Assembly: GCA_964370635.1 (NCBI GenBank)
Contig: CAYJJU010000023.1
Span: 1 to 29,734, forward strand
Direction of reading: 5' to 3'
Source of the DNA: SIG603 sp964370635
Lineage (GTDB): Bacteria; Bacillota; Clostridia; Oscillospirales; Acutalibacteraceae
Length of the DNA: 29,734 nt
Shown here: positions 15,683 through 24,102 of the stretch, piece by piece
Position numbering within the stretch: position 1 is the stretch's first letter
Layout of the letters: the number at the start of each line of letters is the position of its first letter
Notes under the pieces: generated by a model
Databases searched by the model: none
The model's input: only the letters and a program-made list of their open reading frames with translations
What the model was told of the DNA's origin: nothing
Made by a program: the position numbers and the translations under genes

Positions 15683-17665
15683 TTATTCTGCGTCTTCGGC
15701 TACAACTTCGCCTGCTGGCTCTTCGGTAACTTCTTCGGAAGCTTCTTCAGTTGTCGCCTCTACAGCCTCGATTAAAGCCCTGATAGAAAGTGAAACTCTC
15801 TTGTTATCAAAGTCAATATCGGTAATAGCTGCATTTACAACTTCGCCTACTTTTAGTACGTCGTTTGGTTTTTCAATTCTCTTATCAGAAATTTGTGATA
15901 TGTGAATTAAACCGTCTATGCCAGGCATGATTTTTGCAAAAGCACCGAAAGTAGTCATGCTAACTATGGTAACTTCACAAACTGTGCCTATTGGATAATT
16001 TGCTTTTAGGACTTCCCAAGGATTGTCCTCTGATTTTTTGTATCCTAAAGAAATTCTTTTTGTCTCTTTGTTTACTTCTTTGATGTATACAGAAACAGTG
16101 TCGCCCACAGCAACAACTTCGCTAGGATGCTTAATTCTGCTCCATGAAAGCTCAGAAATATGAACCATGCCGTCTACAGCGCCTAAATCAACAAACGCAC
16201 CGAAGTTTGTAAGTGATTTAACAGTACCTGTAAATTCTTGGCCGTCTTCAATTTCATCCCAGAATTTTTGTTGGCTTGCTTTTCTTTCTTCACGTAGTAC
16301 AGAACGGATAGAACCAACTGCACGGCGTCTTTGACGGTTAACTTCAATAATTCTAAAGTTAACTTCTGTGCCTTTTAAGTCATCAAGTGAGTCTGTTCTG
16401 TTTGCTGTTGCTTGAGATGCTGGAATGAATACTCTAACGCCTTGTGATACTACAATAACGCCGCCTTTTACAACTTCTGTTACTTTTGCAGTAAGGATAT
16501 CTTCATTTTCTGCCGCAACGGCTAAGTCTTCCCAGCCTTTAATAGCATCGATACGTCTTTTTGAAAGCATGATTGTGCCTTCTTGGTCATTAGTTTTCAT
16601 TATTAATAAATCTAATTCATCGCCAATTTTTACAAGGTCCTCAACTTTTGCATTAGGATCTTGTGATAGCTCTACTATCGGAATAAATCCAGCTTGCTTC
16701 CTTCCTACGTCCACATACACTTCGTTTGGTGATATTCCCACTACAACGCCGCGCACCTTTTCATCTGTATTAAAGCTTTTAAGGGACTCTTCAAGCATCT
16801 CCTCAAAATTTTCTTTGTTCTCAATAATGTCTGTCATGGTAACAAGTACCTCCTTTATAATGCTTGCCGGAGTAGATGCGCCGGCAGTTATGCCAATCTT
16901 TTGATTGGGGCCAAAATTTGCAAGCTCACTTGCATCTGTTATCAAATACGTTTTACAGTATTTTTCACATACGTCTCTAAGCTTTGCGGTGTTCGAACTT
17001 TCTTTACCGCCCACAATAATCATCACATCAGATTCTTGCGCCAAACTTCTTGCCTCTGCCTGTCTTTCTACAGTAGCTTTACATATTGTATCAAAAGTCG
17101 AAGCATTTGTACATAGTTTTTTTAGAGTTTTTAAACATTTTTCCCATTCTGTGGTATTAAATGTGGTTTGAGCGCAAATAAATAGGTTGTTTTTACATAA
17201 ATTAGGGTGGTTTTTGAATAAATTTTCCAATTCGGAATTATCTTTAAAGACATAACATGGGCTCTCACAGTAACCTATTATGCCTATAATTTCAGGATGC
17301 TTTGCATCTCCTGCAATTAAAACTGTTTTATTTTCTGAAGAAGCCTTATAAACCAGTTTGTGAATTTTTTTTACAAAAGGGCAAGTGGCGTCTATATAGG
17401 GTATATTATTTTCCTCTATTTCTTTTATCACTTTAGGGGACACGCCATGTGCGCGTATCACAAGTTTTGCTCCATTGTCAAATTCGCAAACTTCGCTTAT
17501 TACACGGACTCCCTTTTTAGAGAGTTCATCTATAACCTGTGGGTTGTGCATTATAGGGCCTAGGGTGCACACCTTTTCATTTTCTTCTAAAAGAGAATAA
17601 ACAGTGTTGAGCGCCCGCTCTACCCCAAAGCAAAAGCCTGCCGATTTTGCAAGTTTTATAGCCAT
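15683..17665 (-). CDS. ispH: Bifunctional IspH (HMBPP reductase) / ribosomal protein S1
   Basis: A 660-residue fusion. Residues 1-285 are IspH, the last enzyme of the MEP isoprenoid pathway, reducing HMBPP to IPP and DMAPP with a [4Fe-4S] cluster: C12 in AGFCFGVERA, C95 in DATCPFVKK, C185 in FDTICKATVERQ, with H40, H73 and H123 near the substrate and GITAGASTP at the end. From ~295 there are four S1 RNA-binding domains (two divergent, then two clear ones with TNFGAFVDL and TTFGAFAKI), then an acidic Glu/Ala/Val tail. This fusion is established in Clostridia. The start at 17665 has GGAG 7 bases before the ATG; the longer TTG-initiated frame to 17701 has none. A usual GGxNSSNT motif reads GGKESSNT here. 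Confidence 0.95.
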   Translation of the reverse strand: MAIKLAKSAGFCFGVERALNTVYSLLEENEKVCTLGPIMHNPQVIDELSKKGVRVISEVCEFDNGAKLVIRAHGVSPKVIKEIEENNIPYIDATCPFVKKIHKLVYKASSENKTVLIAGDAKHPEIIGIIGYCESPCYVFKDNSELENLFKNHPNLCKNNLFICAQTTFNTTEWEKCLKTLKKLCTNASTFDTICKATVERQAEARSLAQESDVMIIVGGKESSNTAKLRDVCEKYCKTYLITDASELANFGPNQKIGITAGASTPASIIKEVLVTMTDIIENKENFEEMLEESLKSFNTDEKVRGVVVGISPNEVYVDVGRKQAGFIPIVELSQDPNAKVEDLVKIGDELDLLIMKTNDQEGTIMLSKRRIDAIKGWEDLAVAAENEDILTAKVTEVVKGGVIVVSQGVRVFIPASQATANRTDSLDDLKGTEVNFRIIEVNRQRRRAVGSIRSVLREERKASQQKFWDEIEDGQEFTGTVKSLTNFGAFVDLGAVDGMVHISELSWSRIKHPSEVVAVGDTVSVYIKEVNKETKRISLGYKKSEDNPWEVLKANYPIGTVCEVTIVSMTTFGAFAKIMPGIDGLIHISQISDKRIEKPNDVLKVGEVVNAAITDIDFDNKRVSLSIRALIEAVEATTEEASEEVTEEPAGEVVAEDAE

Positions 17666-17722
17666 ATTAATGCTCCATTCCGCCGCTTCGCATCGGCACA
17701 AAATTTAATGAAATATAGGCTC

Positions 17723-18358
17723 TTAATTAAGCAAAATTAAAGACTCTTCACGAAGCTCTATGATTTTACTCATTATATATTTTGAAGCCTTTCTATAGCT
17801 GTGGCTTTTAGGCTCTTCCATGCCAAGCTCCTCAAAACTCATTGCCCGTCCTATGTTAACCATTACAGGAACACCTTTTTTTGGGACTTTGCCGTCTTTT
17901 GAGGTTATACTCACGGGCAAAACCATAGATTTTGTCTTATATGCTATTGCTGAAACACCTGTTTTTGGGCGCAAAAGAGCGCCATCTTTAGAGCGTGTGC
18001 CTTCTAAAAAAATGCCTAGAGCCTTTCCGTTTCCCAAGACCTCATATGCATGAAAAAGGGCATCTTCGTCCCCAGTACCTCTTAAAACGGGGAATGCGCC
18101 TAGTTTTTTTAGTATAAAACTAACGAATTTATTTTTAAATAATTCTTCTTTTGCAATAAAGCTTACCTGTCTTCTACAGGCTATTCCCAGTAAAATTGGG
18201 TCTGAGGTAGTGACGTGGTTGCAAGCTATTATGAGCTTGCCGTCAAAAGGTACGTTTTCAAGACCGTTTACCTGCAATTTGTATTTTCTTTTAAAATACC
18301 AAGGTAAAACTACGGCGCCAAACCGATAAAGAAAGGGCGCATTTCCATAAACTCTCAT
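17723..18358 (-). CDS. plsC: 1-acyl-sn-glycerol-3-phosphate acyltransferase (PlsC family)
   Basis: A 211-residue acyltransferase that should add the second acyl chain to lysophosphatidic acid to make phosphatidic acid at the inner membrane face. Motifs: NHVTTSD (47-53, the NHx4D catalytic pair), FPVLRG (89-94), and FLEGTRS (117-123) for phosphate binding, plus VLPVSI. The length is usual for short PlsC proteins. It starts five bases after the cmk stop, with only a weak GAGAAA in front, so it is probably translated by coupling to cmk. Confidence 0.93.
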   Translation of the reverse strand: MRVYGNAPFLYRFGAVVLPWYFKRKYKLQVNGLENVPFDGKLIIACNHVTTSDPILLGIACRRQVSFIAKEELFKNKFVSFILKKLGAFPVLRGTGDEDALFHAYEVLGNGKALGIFLEGTRSKDGALLRPKTGVSAIAYKTKSMVLPVSITSKDGKVPKKGVPVMVNIGRAMSFEELGMEEPKSHSYRKASKYIMSKIIELREESLILLN

Positions 18359-18363
18359 TAAAA

Positions 18364-19032
18364 TTATTTCTCGCTTTCGCTTATTTTATTTAAAACCATG
18401 GCATAAATTTCTTCTACCACTTCATCAAAACTTAAATTAGTGCTGTCTAAAACTATGGCGTCCTCCGCCTTTTTTAAAGGAGAAACTTTCCTGTTTTCGT
18501 CGTCGTAATCTCTTTTTATAAGGTCGCTTAAAACCTCGTTGAATTCTTGGGTCTTATCAAGCTGTAAATATCTTCTTTTTGCACGCTCATTTACGTCTGC
18601 AACAAGAAAAATTTTAAGATTGGCATTTGGCAAAACAGTAATTCCAATGTCTCTGCCGTCCATGACGATATCATGATTTTTGGCAAAATCTCTTTGAAAA
18701 GAGAGTAAAAACTCCCTCACGCAAGAAAGAGCGGCACATTTTGATGTAAGTGCCGATATTTGTGGAGTCCTTATTAAATCCGTCACGTCTTCTCCGTTTA
18801 AATATATGTGTTGAGTGCCATTAATTTGACAAACATCAAGATTTATGTCATTAAGTGCGGCTTTTACCGCGCTTTCATCGTCGCAATTTATGTTGTTTTG
18901 AGAAACATAAAGCGCTATGCTGCGATAAAACGCACCTGTGTCTACATAAATAAAGCCAAGTTTTTTAGAAGCAGCCTTTGCAACACTGCTTTTTCCTGCG
19001 CCTGATGGGCCGTCGAGAGCCACCGAAAACAT
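18364..19032 (-). CDS. cmk: Cytidylate kinase
   Basis: A 222-residue nucleoside monophosphate kinase converting (d)CMP to (d)CDP in the cytosol. It has the P-loop GPSGAGKSS (8-16), the DTGAFYRSIAL segment (31-41, nucleotide selectivity), the central DGRDIGITVLPNA motif (about 126-138) and the lid region KRDYDDENRK. Normal length. GGAGTG lies at fitting distance before the ATG. The gene order flavoprotein - cmk - plsC - ispH/rpsA is conserved in Clostridia. Confidence 0.97.
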   Translation of the reverse strand: MFSVALDGPSGAGKSSVAKAASKKLGFIYVDTGAFYRSIALYVSQNNINCDDESAVKAALNDINLDVCQINGTQHIYLNGEDVTDLIRTPQISALTSKCAALSCVREFLLSFQRDFAKNHDIVMDGRDIGITVLPNANLKIFLVADVNERAKRRYLQLDKTQEFNEVLSDLIKRDYDDENRKVSPLKKAEDAIVLDSTNLSFDEVVEEIYAMVLNKISESEK

Positions 19033-19055
19033 ACTTTCACTCCGTTTCGAATAAA

Positions 19056-20300
19056 TTAATTTTCTAACATGCTTTGCGCCGCAAGATATGCGGTGGAAAA
19101 GGCAATTTGTAAGTTAAAACCGCCGGTGTAAGCGTCAAGGTCTATGACTTCACCTGCAAAATAAAGTCCGTCCACAAGCTTTGAAGCCATGGTTTTTGGG
19201 TTAATTTCACGCACGTTTACGCCGCCTGATGTAATTATTGCCTCATTTATGGGTCTAAAACCCTCTATATCTATTTTTAAGTTTTTCAGTAAATTTAAAA
19301 AATGCCTTCTTTCGGTCTTGTTAATTTCATTGCATTTTTTCTTAGGGTCAATTCCGCTTAAAGCTATTATCACGTCTATCATGCTCTTTGGAAGCAGACC
19401 GGACAGAGAATTTTCAAAGTTTTTATTGGAATTTTCGTCAAAATCTCGCAAAATTCGCAAATCGAGCGTTTTTTCATCAAGCGCGGGTTTTAAATCTATA
19501 AAGAGTGTGTACCTGCCCTCTTCCATGTCTTTCATATGGGCGCTTGCCGAGAGTATTACAGGGCCGGACACGCCAAAATGGGTGAACAATAACTCGCCAA
19601 AGTCTTTGTATATCACCTTGTTTTTAGTATTATCAACAACTTTTACGCTACAGTTTTTAAGGGATAGGCCTTGCATTTCACCGCAAAATTCATCCTTAGA
19701 AACAAGGGCGATGAGGGAGGGCCTTAAAGGCTTTACACTATGCCCGAGTTTTTTTGCAAAAGCATAGCCGTCGCCTGTCGAGCCTGTTGCGGTGTAAGAC
19801 GCGCCTCCGCTAGCAATTAGCACTTTTTTTGCGCTATAGACTTTGTCATTTGTTTTTACAAGGAAAAAATCATCGTTTTTTTCAACACTTTTCACGGTGG
19901 ATTTAATGATTTTACCTTTATTTAAAAGCACGAAATTTGAAAGTGTGTCGGCAATGTCGTTTGCATTGTCGGACACGGGGAAAACCCTGTTTCCTCTTTC
20001 GGTTTTTAAAGGCACACCTAGGCTTTCAAAAAAACTCATGGTGTCTTGTGCGGTGAAACTATGCGCCGCTGCGTATAGAAATTTTCCGTTTGTTATGGTC
20101 GAAGAGATAAATTCTTCGGGGGGGCAGTTATTTGTAAGGTTGCACCTGCCCTTGCCTGTAATCCTAAGCTTTCTAGCGGTTTTGTCGTTTTTGTCAAGTA
20201 CCAAGACTTTTTTTCCATCTTTAGCACAAATTCCGGCCGCCATAAGACCCGCGGGGCCTGCGCCTATTACAAGGATTTCATATTCATTTATTATATTCAT
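19056..20300 (-). CDS. NAD(P)/FAD-dependent oxidoreductase (HI0933/BaiN family)
   Basis: A 414-residue flavoprotein: the FAD-binding GAGPAGLMAAG (13-23) lies at the N-terminus, followed by the family signature KLRITGKGRCNLTNN, then ASGGASYTATGSTGDGYAFA (about 163-182) and a C-terminal GLYFAGEVIDLDAYTGGFNLQ. It is often labelled aminoacetone oxidase or BaiN-like; experimental function is known for few members and the reaction here is open. Its ATG follows the stop of the rpiR-type gene directly (TAAATG), with GGAG about 14 bases upstream, so translation is likely coupled. It lies 23 bases before cmk. Confidence 0.9.
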   Translation of the reverse strand: MNIINEYEILVIGAGPAGLMAAGICAKDGKKVLVLDKNDKTARKLRITGKGRCNLTNNCPPEEFISSTITNGKFLYAAAHSFTAQDTMSFFESLGVPLKTERGNRVFPVSDNANDIADTLSNFVLLNKGKIIKSTVKSVEKNDDFFLVKTNDKVYSAKKVLIASGGASYTATGSTGDGYAFAKKLGHSVKPLRPSLIALVSKDEFCGEMQGLSLKNCSVKVVDNTKNKVIYKDFGELLFTHFGVSGPVILSASAHMKDMEEGRYTLFIDLKPALDEKTLDLRILRDFDENSNKNFENSLSGLLPKSMIDVIIALSGIDPKKKCNEINKTERRHFLNLLKNLKIDIEGFRPINEAIITSGGVNVREINPKTMASKLVDGLYFAGEVIDLDAYTGGFNLQIAFSTAYLAAQSMLEN

Positions 20301-21155
20301 TTATTTTTCATATACTCCGTATTCGTCCCAAATTGCCTCAAGACGATTAAGATTTTTTACAACCTCTGCCTTTTTTTGTATGGCAATGGTCACTATTAGT
20401 GCGTTAATTAGGCTTAAAGGGCCTACTATAGAGTCGACAAAGGACACCATGTCGCTCATTGCTGTTAAAACATATTTTGAATGCTCAGTAATTGGAGAAA
20501 ATTTATTGTCGGTAATTGCAACGGTGTTAGCACCCTTATCTTTTGCATACGCCATTGCCTTTACGGCTCTTTTTGTGTATCGTGGATAGCTTATGCCTAT
20601 CACTGTATCGCCTTTTTCAAGGCGCATGAGCTGTTGTAGCATATGCTCTTCACTAGTGGCGGTTAAAAGCGTTACATTGTCAAATATAAGGCTCATATAA
20701 TGCGATAAAAATGTGGCTGGCGCAAGCGAACTTCCTGCACCGATTATGTAAAGATTTTCAGAATTCACTATTGCATTTACCGCTTTGTAAAATTCATCTA
20801 CATCTATGTTCTCTTTTGTTTTCTTAATTAAATCAATATCCTGATTAAGAGAAGCTTCTAAAAGCTCGTCAAGTTTATAGTTTTCGCTGGTAATTTCCAG
20901 TTTTTGCACGGAATTAAGCTTGTTTCTTGCCATGTCGTGGATTGCAAGTTGAAATTCAGAATAACCGCTATATCCTATTTCAGTTGCGAAACGCACCACG
21001 GTAGATTCACTAACCCCCACACTATTTCCAAGTCTTGCGGCGGTCATAAAGGCAACCTTGTCGTAATGCTCCTCGATAAATCCGGCAATAAGCTTTTGTC
21101 CCTTTGAGAAATTGCCCTCGCATTTTTTAAGTCTTTCAGATAATTGTATGTTCAT
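20301..21155 (-). CDS. RpiR/MurR-family transcriptional regulator (HTH + SIS domains)
   Basis: A 284-residue regulator. Residues 1-75 form the RpiR-type helix-turn-helix (ARLGNSVGVSESTVVRFATE); residues ~125-260 are a SIS sugar-phosphate-binding domain with YIIGAGSSLAPATFL and ITDNKFSPI. Such proteins usually respond to phosphosugars and control nearby sugar or cell-wall genes. No such gene is nearby: it heads the unit with the BaiN-like gene and cmk, so its targets may be elsewhere. AGAGGAAG precedes the ATG. A 10-bp palindrome lies in its leader. Confidence 0.92.
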   Translation of the reverse strand: MNIQLSERLKKCEGNFSKGQKLIAGFIEEHYDKVAFMTAARLGNSVGVSESTVVRFATEIGYSGYSEFQLAIHDMARNKLNSVQKLEITSENYKLDELLEASLNQDIDLIKKTKENIDVDEFYKAVNAIVNSENLYIIGAGSSLAPATFLSHYMSLIFDNVTLLTATSEEHMLQQLMRLEKGDTVIGISYPRYTKRAVKAMAYAKDKGANTVAITDNKFSPITEHSKYVLTAMSDMVSFVDSIVGPLSLINALIVTIAIQKKAEVVKNLNRLEAIWDEYGVYEK

Positions 21156-21186
21156 TGTCTTCCTCTTTCTGCATTTTAAGCCAAAG

Positions 21187-21216
21187 TCATTTACCCGTGA
21201 GAAAAAGGGTAAATGA
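21187..21216. promoter_or_regulatory. Palindrome in the rpiR leader
   Basis: TCATTTACCC (21187-21196) and GGGTAAATGA (21207-21216) pair perfectly around a 10-base loop. It lies between the minus-strand promoter at 21240-21268 and the start codon. Without a T-run it is more likely an operator or mRNA structure than a terminator; autoregulation is a guess. Confidence 0.5.
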
Positions 21217-21239
21217 AAGTCTGTATGTTGCTAAAATTC

Positions 21240-21268
21240 ATTTTATCCTTATTTTGAATAAAAATCAA
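21240..21268 (-). promoter_or_regulatory. Promoter for the rpiR-type gene
   Basis: On the minus strand TTGATT (21268-21263), a 17-base spacer and TAAAAT (21245-21240). It lies just downstream of the terminator of the preceding unit, as expected for a new transcription start. Confidence 0.65.
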
Positions 21269-21311
21269 GGCTTTTGAAGATATTTTTGAAAGAAGAAGGG
21301 GTTTTTCCACC

Positions 21312-21340
21312 AAAAAGAGCGGAAAATGCAATCCGCTCTT
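21312..21340 (-). terminator. Terminator after the DUF5685/J-protein unit
   Basis: AAGAGCGGA and TCCGCTCTT (21315-21323 and 21332-21340) form a perfect 9-bp stem with an 8-base loop. On the minus strand it runs directly into a stretch of T, about 22 bases after the membrane protein gene. Confidence 0.82.
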
Positions 21341-21361
21341 AATAATAATTCTAATAAAAAA

Positions 21362-21904
21362 TTACTTGATAAGTTTTTTTGCCAATGGGTGAATTTTTAT
21401 AAAGTAGAAATTTATTACACTCTTTAAAGAGTAGTCAAATAAAAACAAAACAATATTTGCAGCAAGTAGCAAGGCATAAGGGGTGAGGTAGCCTAAAAAT
21501 TCTATGGTTTCAAACGGAATACCAAAGAAAATGCTCACTAGTATAAAGTCTAAAAGCACCGAAAAATTAAATATCAATAGTTTGACAAGTATTTTAAAGG
21601 GCTTACTTTTAATTTTTTCTAAAACCGCATATAAAACGGGATAGTAGCCAAAAAATAGTAGATAAATCAAAAAGGCTTCTTTTGAAGGAATGAGAAAAAA
21701 AGATAGCCCCGATACTACAAAATAGGATAGAAATCCAAAACCCACACCACATTCAAACACAACAGCAATTAAGAAACAACCTGCAATTGCAGGTATAGCA
21801 ATTGTTGCCGTCGGAATTATTGAGCTTAAAAACATGGTGGCAATGCTCAGTGCAGATATTATGGCACTAAAGGTCAGTTTTGCGGTGGCGGACATATTTC
21901 TCAT
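21362..21904 (-). CDS. Integral membrane protein resembling ECF transporter S components
   Basis: About 180 residues, five to six hydrophobic helices. The frame is open further upstream, but the ATG at 21904 overlaps the J-protein stop (TAATG) and has AGGT upstream, so MRNMSATAKLTFSAI is preferred. The opening TAKLTFSAIISALSIA and a following SIIPT...IPAIAG block look like the substrate-binding (S) subunit of energy-coupling-factor vitamin transporters, but I recognise no substrate motif and there are no ECF A or T genes here. In Clostridia such a protein is commonly found beside the J-protein and DUF5685 genes. Treat the transporter call as tentative. Confidence 0.7.
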   Translation of the reverse strand: MRNMSATAKLTFSAIISALSIATMFLSSIIPTATIAIPAIAGCFLIAVVFECGVGFGFLSYFVVSGLSFFLIPSKEAFLIYLLFFGYYPVLYAVLEKIKSKPFKILVKLLIFNFSVLLDFILVSIFFGIPFETIEFLGYLTPYALLLAANIVLFLFDYSLKSVINFYFIKIHPLAKKLIK

Positions 21905-22524
21905 TAGCAACAACCTATAAGGTCGCCACCCATACATTCACAGCAACAGTCGGCACAGATAAGGCCTTGACACATGTCGCAAGTGGTGCAACCGCCTGCT
22001 CGCATATTTCCATTTGGGTTATAACCGCCGTAGGCGCCATTTCTTTGGCTCATGGCTTGGTTATACGCCGTGCTGTACTCTGTGTTTCCGGGATCCATTT
22101 GGCACGCTCTTGAAAAGTGATCTCTCGCCTCTTCAAGCCAACCACGCCTATATAAGACAGAGCCTTTTAAGAAATGCCACTCTGCGTTTCTTTTTTCAGA
22201 AGGCACGCCGTTTAGTATTTGCTCTGCATCGGCTATTCTGCCCGAGCGGATTAAGTTTCTCACGTCGGAAAAACTTGAGTTTGAAGAATATCCAGTTCCG
22301 TAAGATGAGCCCTTAGCACCTGCACCGCCCTTGTTTTTTCTTTGGGCGACGATTTCATCATAGGCCTCGTTGATTTCTTTCATTTTTTCATCTGCCAAGT
22401 CGGCAAGAGGGCTTCCCGAATATTGGTCGGGGTGATATTTTTTTGCAAGCTTACGATAAGCATCTTTAATTTGGTCATCGCTTGCACTTGGAGAAACCCC
22501 CAAGACTTTGTATGGATCTGTCAT
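21904..22524 (-). CDS. J-domain protein with Cys-rich C-terminus
   Basis: A 206-residue protein with an N-terminal J domain: DPYKVLGVSPSAS then YRKLAKKYHPDQ, including the HPD tripeptide that stimulates DnaK ATPase. The middle (about 105-165) is helical and TPR-like (AEWHFLKGSVLYRRGWLEEARDHF). The final ~28 residues hold ten cysteines (CTTC, CQGLIC, ADCCCEC, GCC), probably a metal-binding patch. It lacks the Gly/Phe and zinc-finger domains of true DnaJ, so it is a specialised co-chaperone. It lies 18 bases after the DUF5685 gene; GGAAGGA is present but about 12 bases from the start. Confidence 0.9.
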   Translation of the reverse strand: MTDPYKVLGVSPSASDDQIKDAYRKLAKKYHPDQYSGSPLADLADEKMKEINEAYDEIVAQRKNKGGAGAKGSSYGTGYSSNSSFSDVRNLIRSGRIADAEQILNGVPSEKRNAEWHFLKGSVLYRRGWLEEARDHFSRACQMDPGNTEYSTAYNQAMSQRNGAYGGYNPNGNMRAGGCTTCDMCQGLICADCCCECMGGDLIGCC

Positions 22525-22542
22525 TTAGTAAAACATTCCTTC

Positions 22543-23454
22543 CTAAATATGTTTATTGTTTTTACTTTTTTTCTTTTTTTGTCTAACGTGTAAAAATAAT
22601 ATTTCTTTTTGCACTTGCCCAAGTCCTTTTTGGGATATATTTTCTAAAATGCTTTCATACCTGTCTAAATCCAGAAGATTTAAGGCGGATATGAACATTG
22701 AGACCGTGTAATTTAGCGTTTCATTGCACTGTAATTCAAAAACAGCAAAATCTTCATCACTCAAATTTTTATCTTTAATGTCAAATTTTTTAATGAAGGG
22801 ATTAAAATGGTCGTTTTTTAGGTCGTCTCTTAGGTCGTCTGCGGCGTCCATTAAATAAATCCATCTACCTAAAAAATACCCGGCTTGCTCTAGCACAGTT
22901 GCCGTCATGCTGTCGTCGCTTAACTGTTTAAATATTTGAGATAAGGCCTTTGCCGTGGGTTCACAGCAGGCATCGATTGAAAAATCCTTTGCGCTCTCGA
23001 CAAGTGCTTGCTCGTCAGAAAAATTTTTAACGGCCTGAGCCATCAAAGGAAAGTCCTTTTCCGCCTTTTTTCGAGGTTTTGAAAGCAAAAATTTTAAAAA
23101 TCTTGCTGTAAGGGATTTGAAAAAATTTTCGTCTTCTATAGTATCGACAAATTTGTAGTAGGCCATAAGCACATTAAGAGCAGCACCCTTTTTATAAGAG
23201 GGCTCTCCAAGACATGTATAATTGCATTTTTTTAAGGGGTTTGAAGTGCATCTGCCACGCACCACTTTGGGTGTTGCCCTGTCTAAATCAAGCGCAAGCA
23301 TAGTGTAAAAAGTTATGTCATAACTCAGTACAAATTTAGCACGCCTGCCATAGTTTTTTTGAAGCTCTTTGCACAGGGTGCAGTACACCGCCTTGTACTC
23401 ATCAAACTCCCTCATTAAAAGTTCTGCCTTATGCGGGCGAACATATCCAAACAT
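22543..23454 (-). CDS. DUF5685 family protein
   Basis: A 303-residue, mainly alpha-helical protein matching the DUF5685 pattern: MFGYVRPHKAEL at the start, YCTLCKELQKNYG (C25, C28), then RCTSNPLKKCNYTC (three Cys near 68-81), and later helices with LGRWIYLMDAADDLRDD. The Asp-rich helices and helical content recall prenyl-synthase-like all-alpha folds, but the function is unknown. The Cys pairs suggest metal binding. It heads a three-gene unit with the J-protein and the membrane protein. GGAAAGG lies before the ATG. Confidence 0.85.
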   Translation of the reverse strand: MFGYVRPHKAELLMREFDEYKAVYCTLCKELQKNYGRRAKFVLSYDITFYTMLALDLDRATPKVVRGRCTSNPLKKCNYTCLGEPSYKKGAALNVLMAYYKFVDTIEDENFFKSLTARFLKFLLSKPRKKAEKDFPLMAQAVKNFSDEQALVESAKDFSIDACCEPTAKALSQIFKQLSDDSMTATVLEQAGYFLGRWIYLMDAADDLRDDLKNDHFNPFIKKFDIKDKNLSDEDFAVFELQCNETLNYTVSMFISALNLLDLDRYESILENISQKGLGQVQKEILFLHVRQKKKKSKNNKHI

Positions 23455-23503
23455 ATAAAAACCGCCCTTTCCTCATAATATATTAAACGATATCAAACAT
23501 CAG

Positions 23504-23525
23504 TTGTTTAACACATTGTAAACAA
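23504..23525. promoter_or_regulatory. Dyad upstream of the DUF5685 operon
   Basis: TTGTTTA (23504-23510) and TAAACAA (23519-23525), separated by eight bases, form a perfect 7-bp dyad in the 202-base gap between two divergent units. No convincing leftward promoter with both hexamers was found, so the dyad may be part of the control region. Otherwise the gap holds only the rightward promoter. Confidence 0.4.
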
Positions 23526-23591
23526 TTTATCTTAAAATTTTTAACTTTATTAAATTCACTAAAAATTTTCAATAATTTAGTACATTCTATA

Positions 23592-23620
23592 TTGAAAAAA
23601 CATACATCCTGTGATAAAAT
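23592..23620 (+). promoter_or_regulatory. Promoter for the NfeD/SPFH unit
   Basis: TTGAAA (23592-23597), a 17-base spacer and TAAAAT (23615-23620) preceded by TGTGA. It lies 36 bases before the NfeD gene. Confidence 0.7.
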
Positions 23621-23656
23621 AAATATGTAAATTTAATACGAAGGAGGAAATTTTTT

Positions 23657-24088
23657 ATGGAAGCGTTTGTATGGATAGGGATAATAATACTCTCTGTAGT
23701 AGTAGAGGCCTTAAGCGTGCAACTTGTAAGCGTGTGGTTTGCGTTTGGAGGCCTTGGTGGGCTCATAACTTACAGCGCAGGCGGAGAAATTTGGCTGCAA
23801 ATTGTCATAGCGCTTGTCGTCACCGTGATTTGTTTAATTATCTCAAAACCTCTTGTCAGTAAAATGAAAAAAAGAGGGGGAGAGGTGCGAACAAATGCAG
23901 ACAGAAATATTGGAGAGCACGGCATAGTGACAAATATAATACTTCCCGACAGCATAGAAGGCAGGGTTAAACTCATGGGAAATAGCTGGGCGGCAGTATC
24001 GGCCGATAATAAAACAATTGAAGAGGGCACAAAAGTAGTAGTAGAAAAAATAGAAGGTGCAAAACTAGTAGTTAGCATCATAAATTAA
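23657..24088 (+). CDS. NfeD family membrane protein
   Basis: A 143-residue protein of the short NfeD type: three hydrophobic segments in the first ~75 residues (WIGIIILSVVVEAL; VSVWFAFGGLGGLI; IVIALVVTVICLII), then a soluble OB-fold domain from ~85 on (GEHGIVTNIILPDSIEGRV ... GTKVVVEKIEGAKLVV). Short NfeD proteins work with SPFH proteins in membrane microdomains, and the SPFH gene follows 14 bases later. It has a strong AAGGAGG and its own promoter. Confidence 0.93.
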   Translation: MEAFVWIGIIILSVVVEALSVQLVSVWFAFGGLGGLITYSAGGEIWLQIVIALVVTVICLIISKPLVSKMKKRGGEVRTNADRNIGEHGIVTNIILPDSIEGRVKLMGNSWAAVSADNKTIEEGTKVVVEKIEGAKLVVSIIN

Positions 24089-24102
24089 AAGGAGAATTTA
24101 TT

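Noticed and set aside
17666..17701. Longer IspH start (TTG at 17701)
   Set aside because: No Shine-Dalgarno sequence and the added residues do not fit the conserved IspH N-terminus, which begins with MAIKLAKSAGFCFGV.
19843..20589. Plus-strand open frame of 248 codons across the flavoprotein and rpiR genes
   Set aside because: Runs antisense through two well-supported genes and has no start signal or family resemblance.
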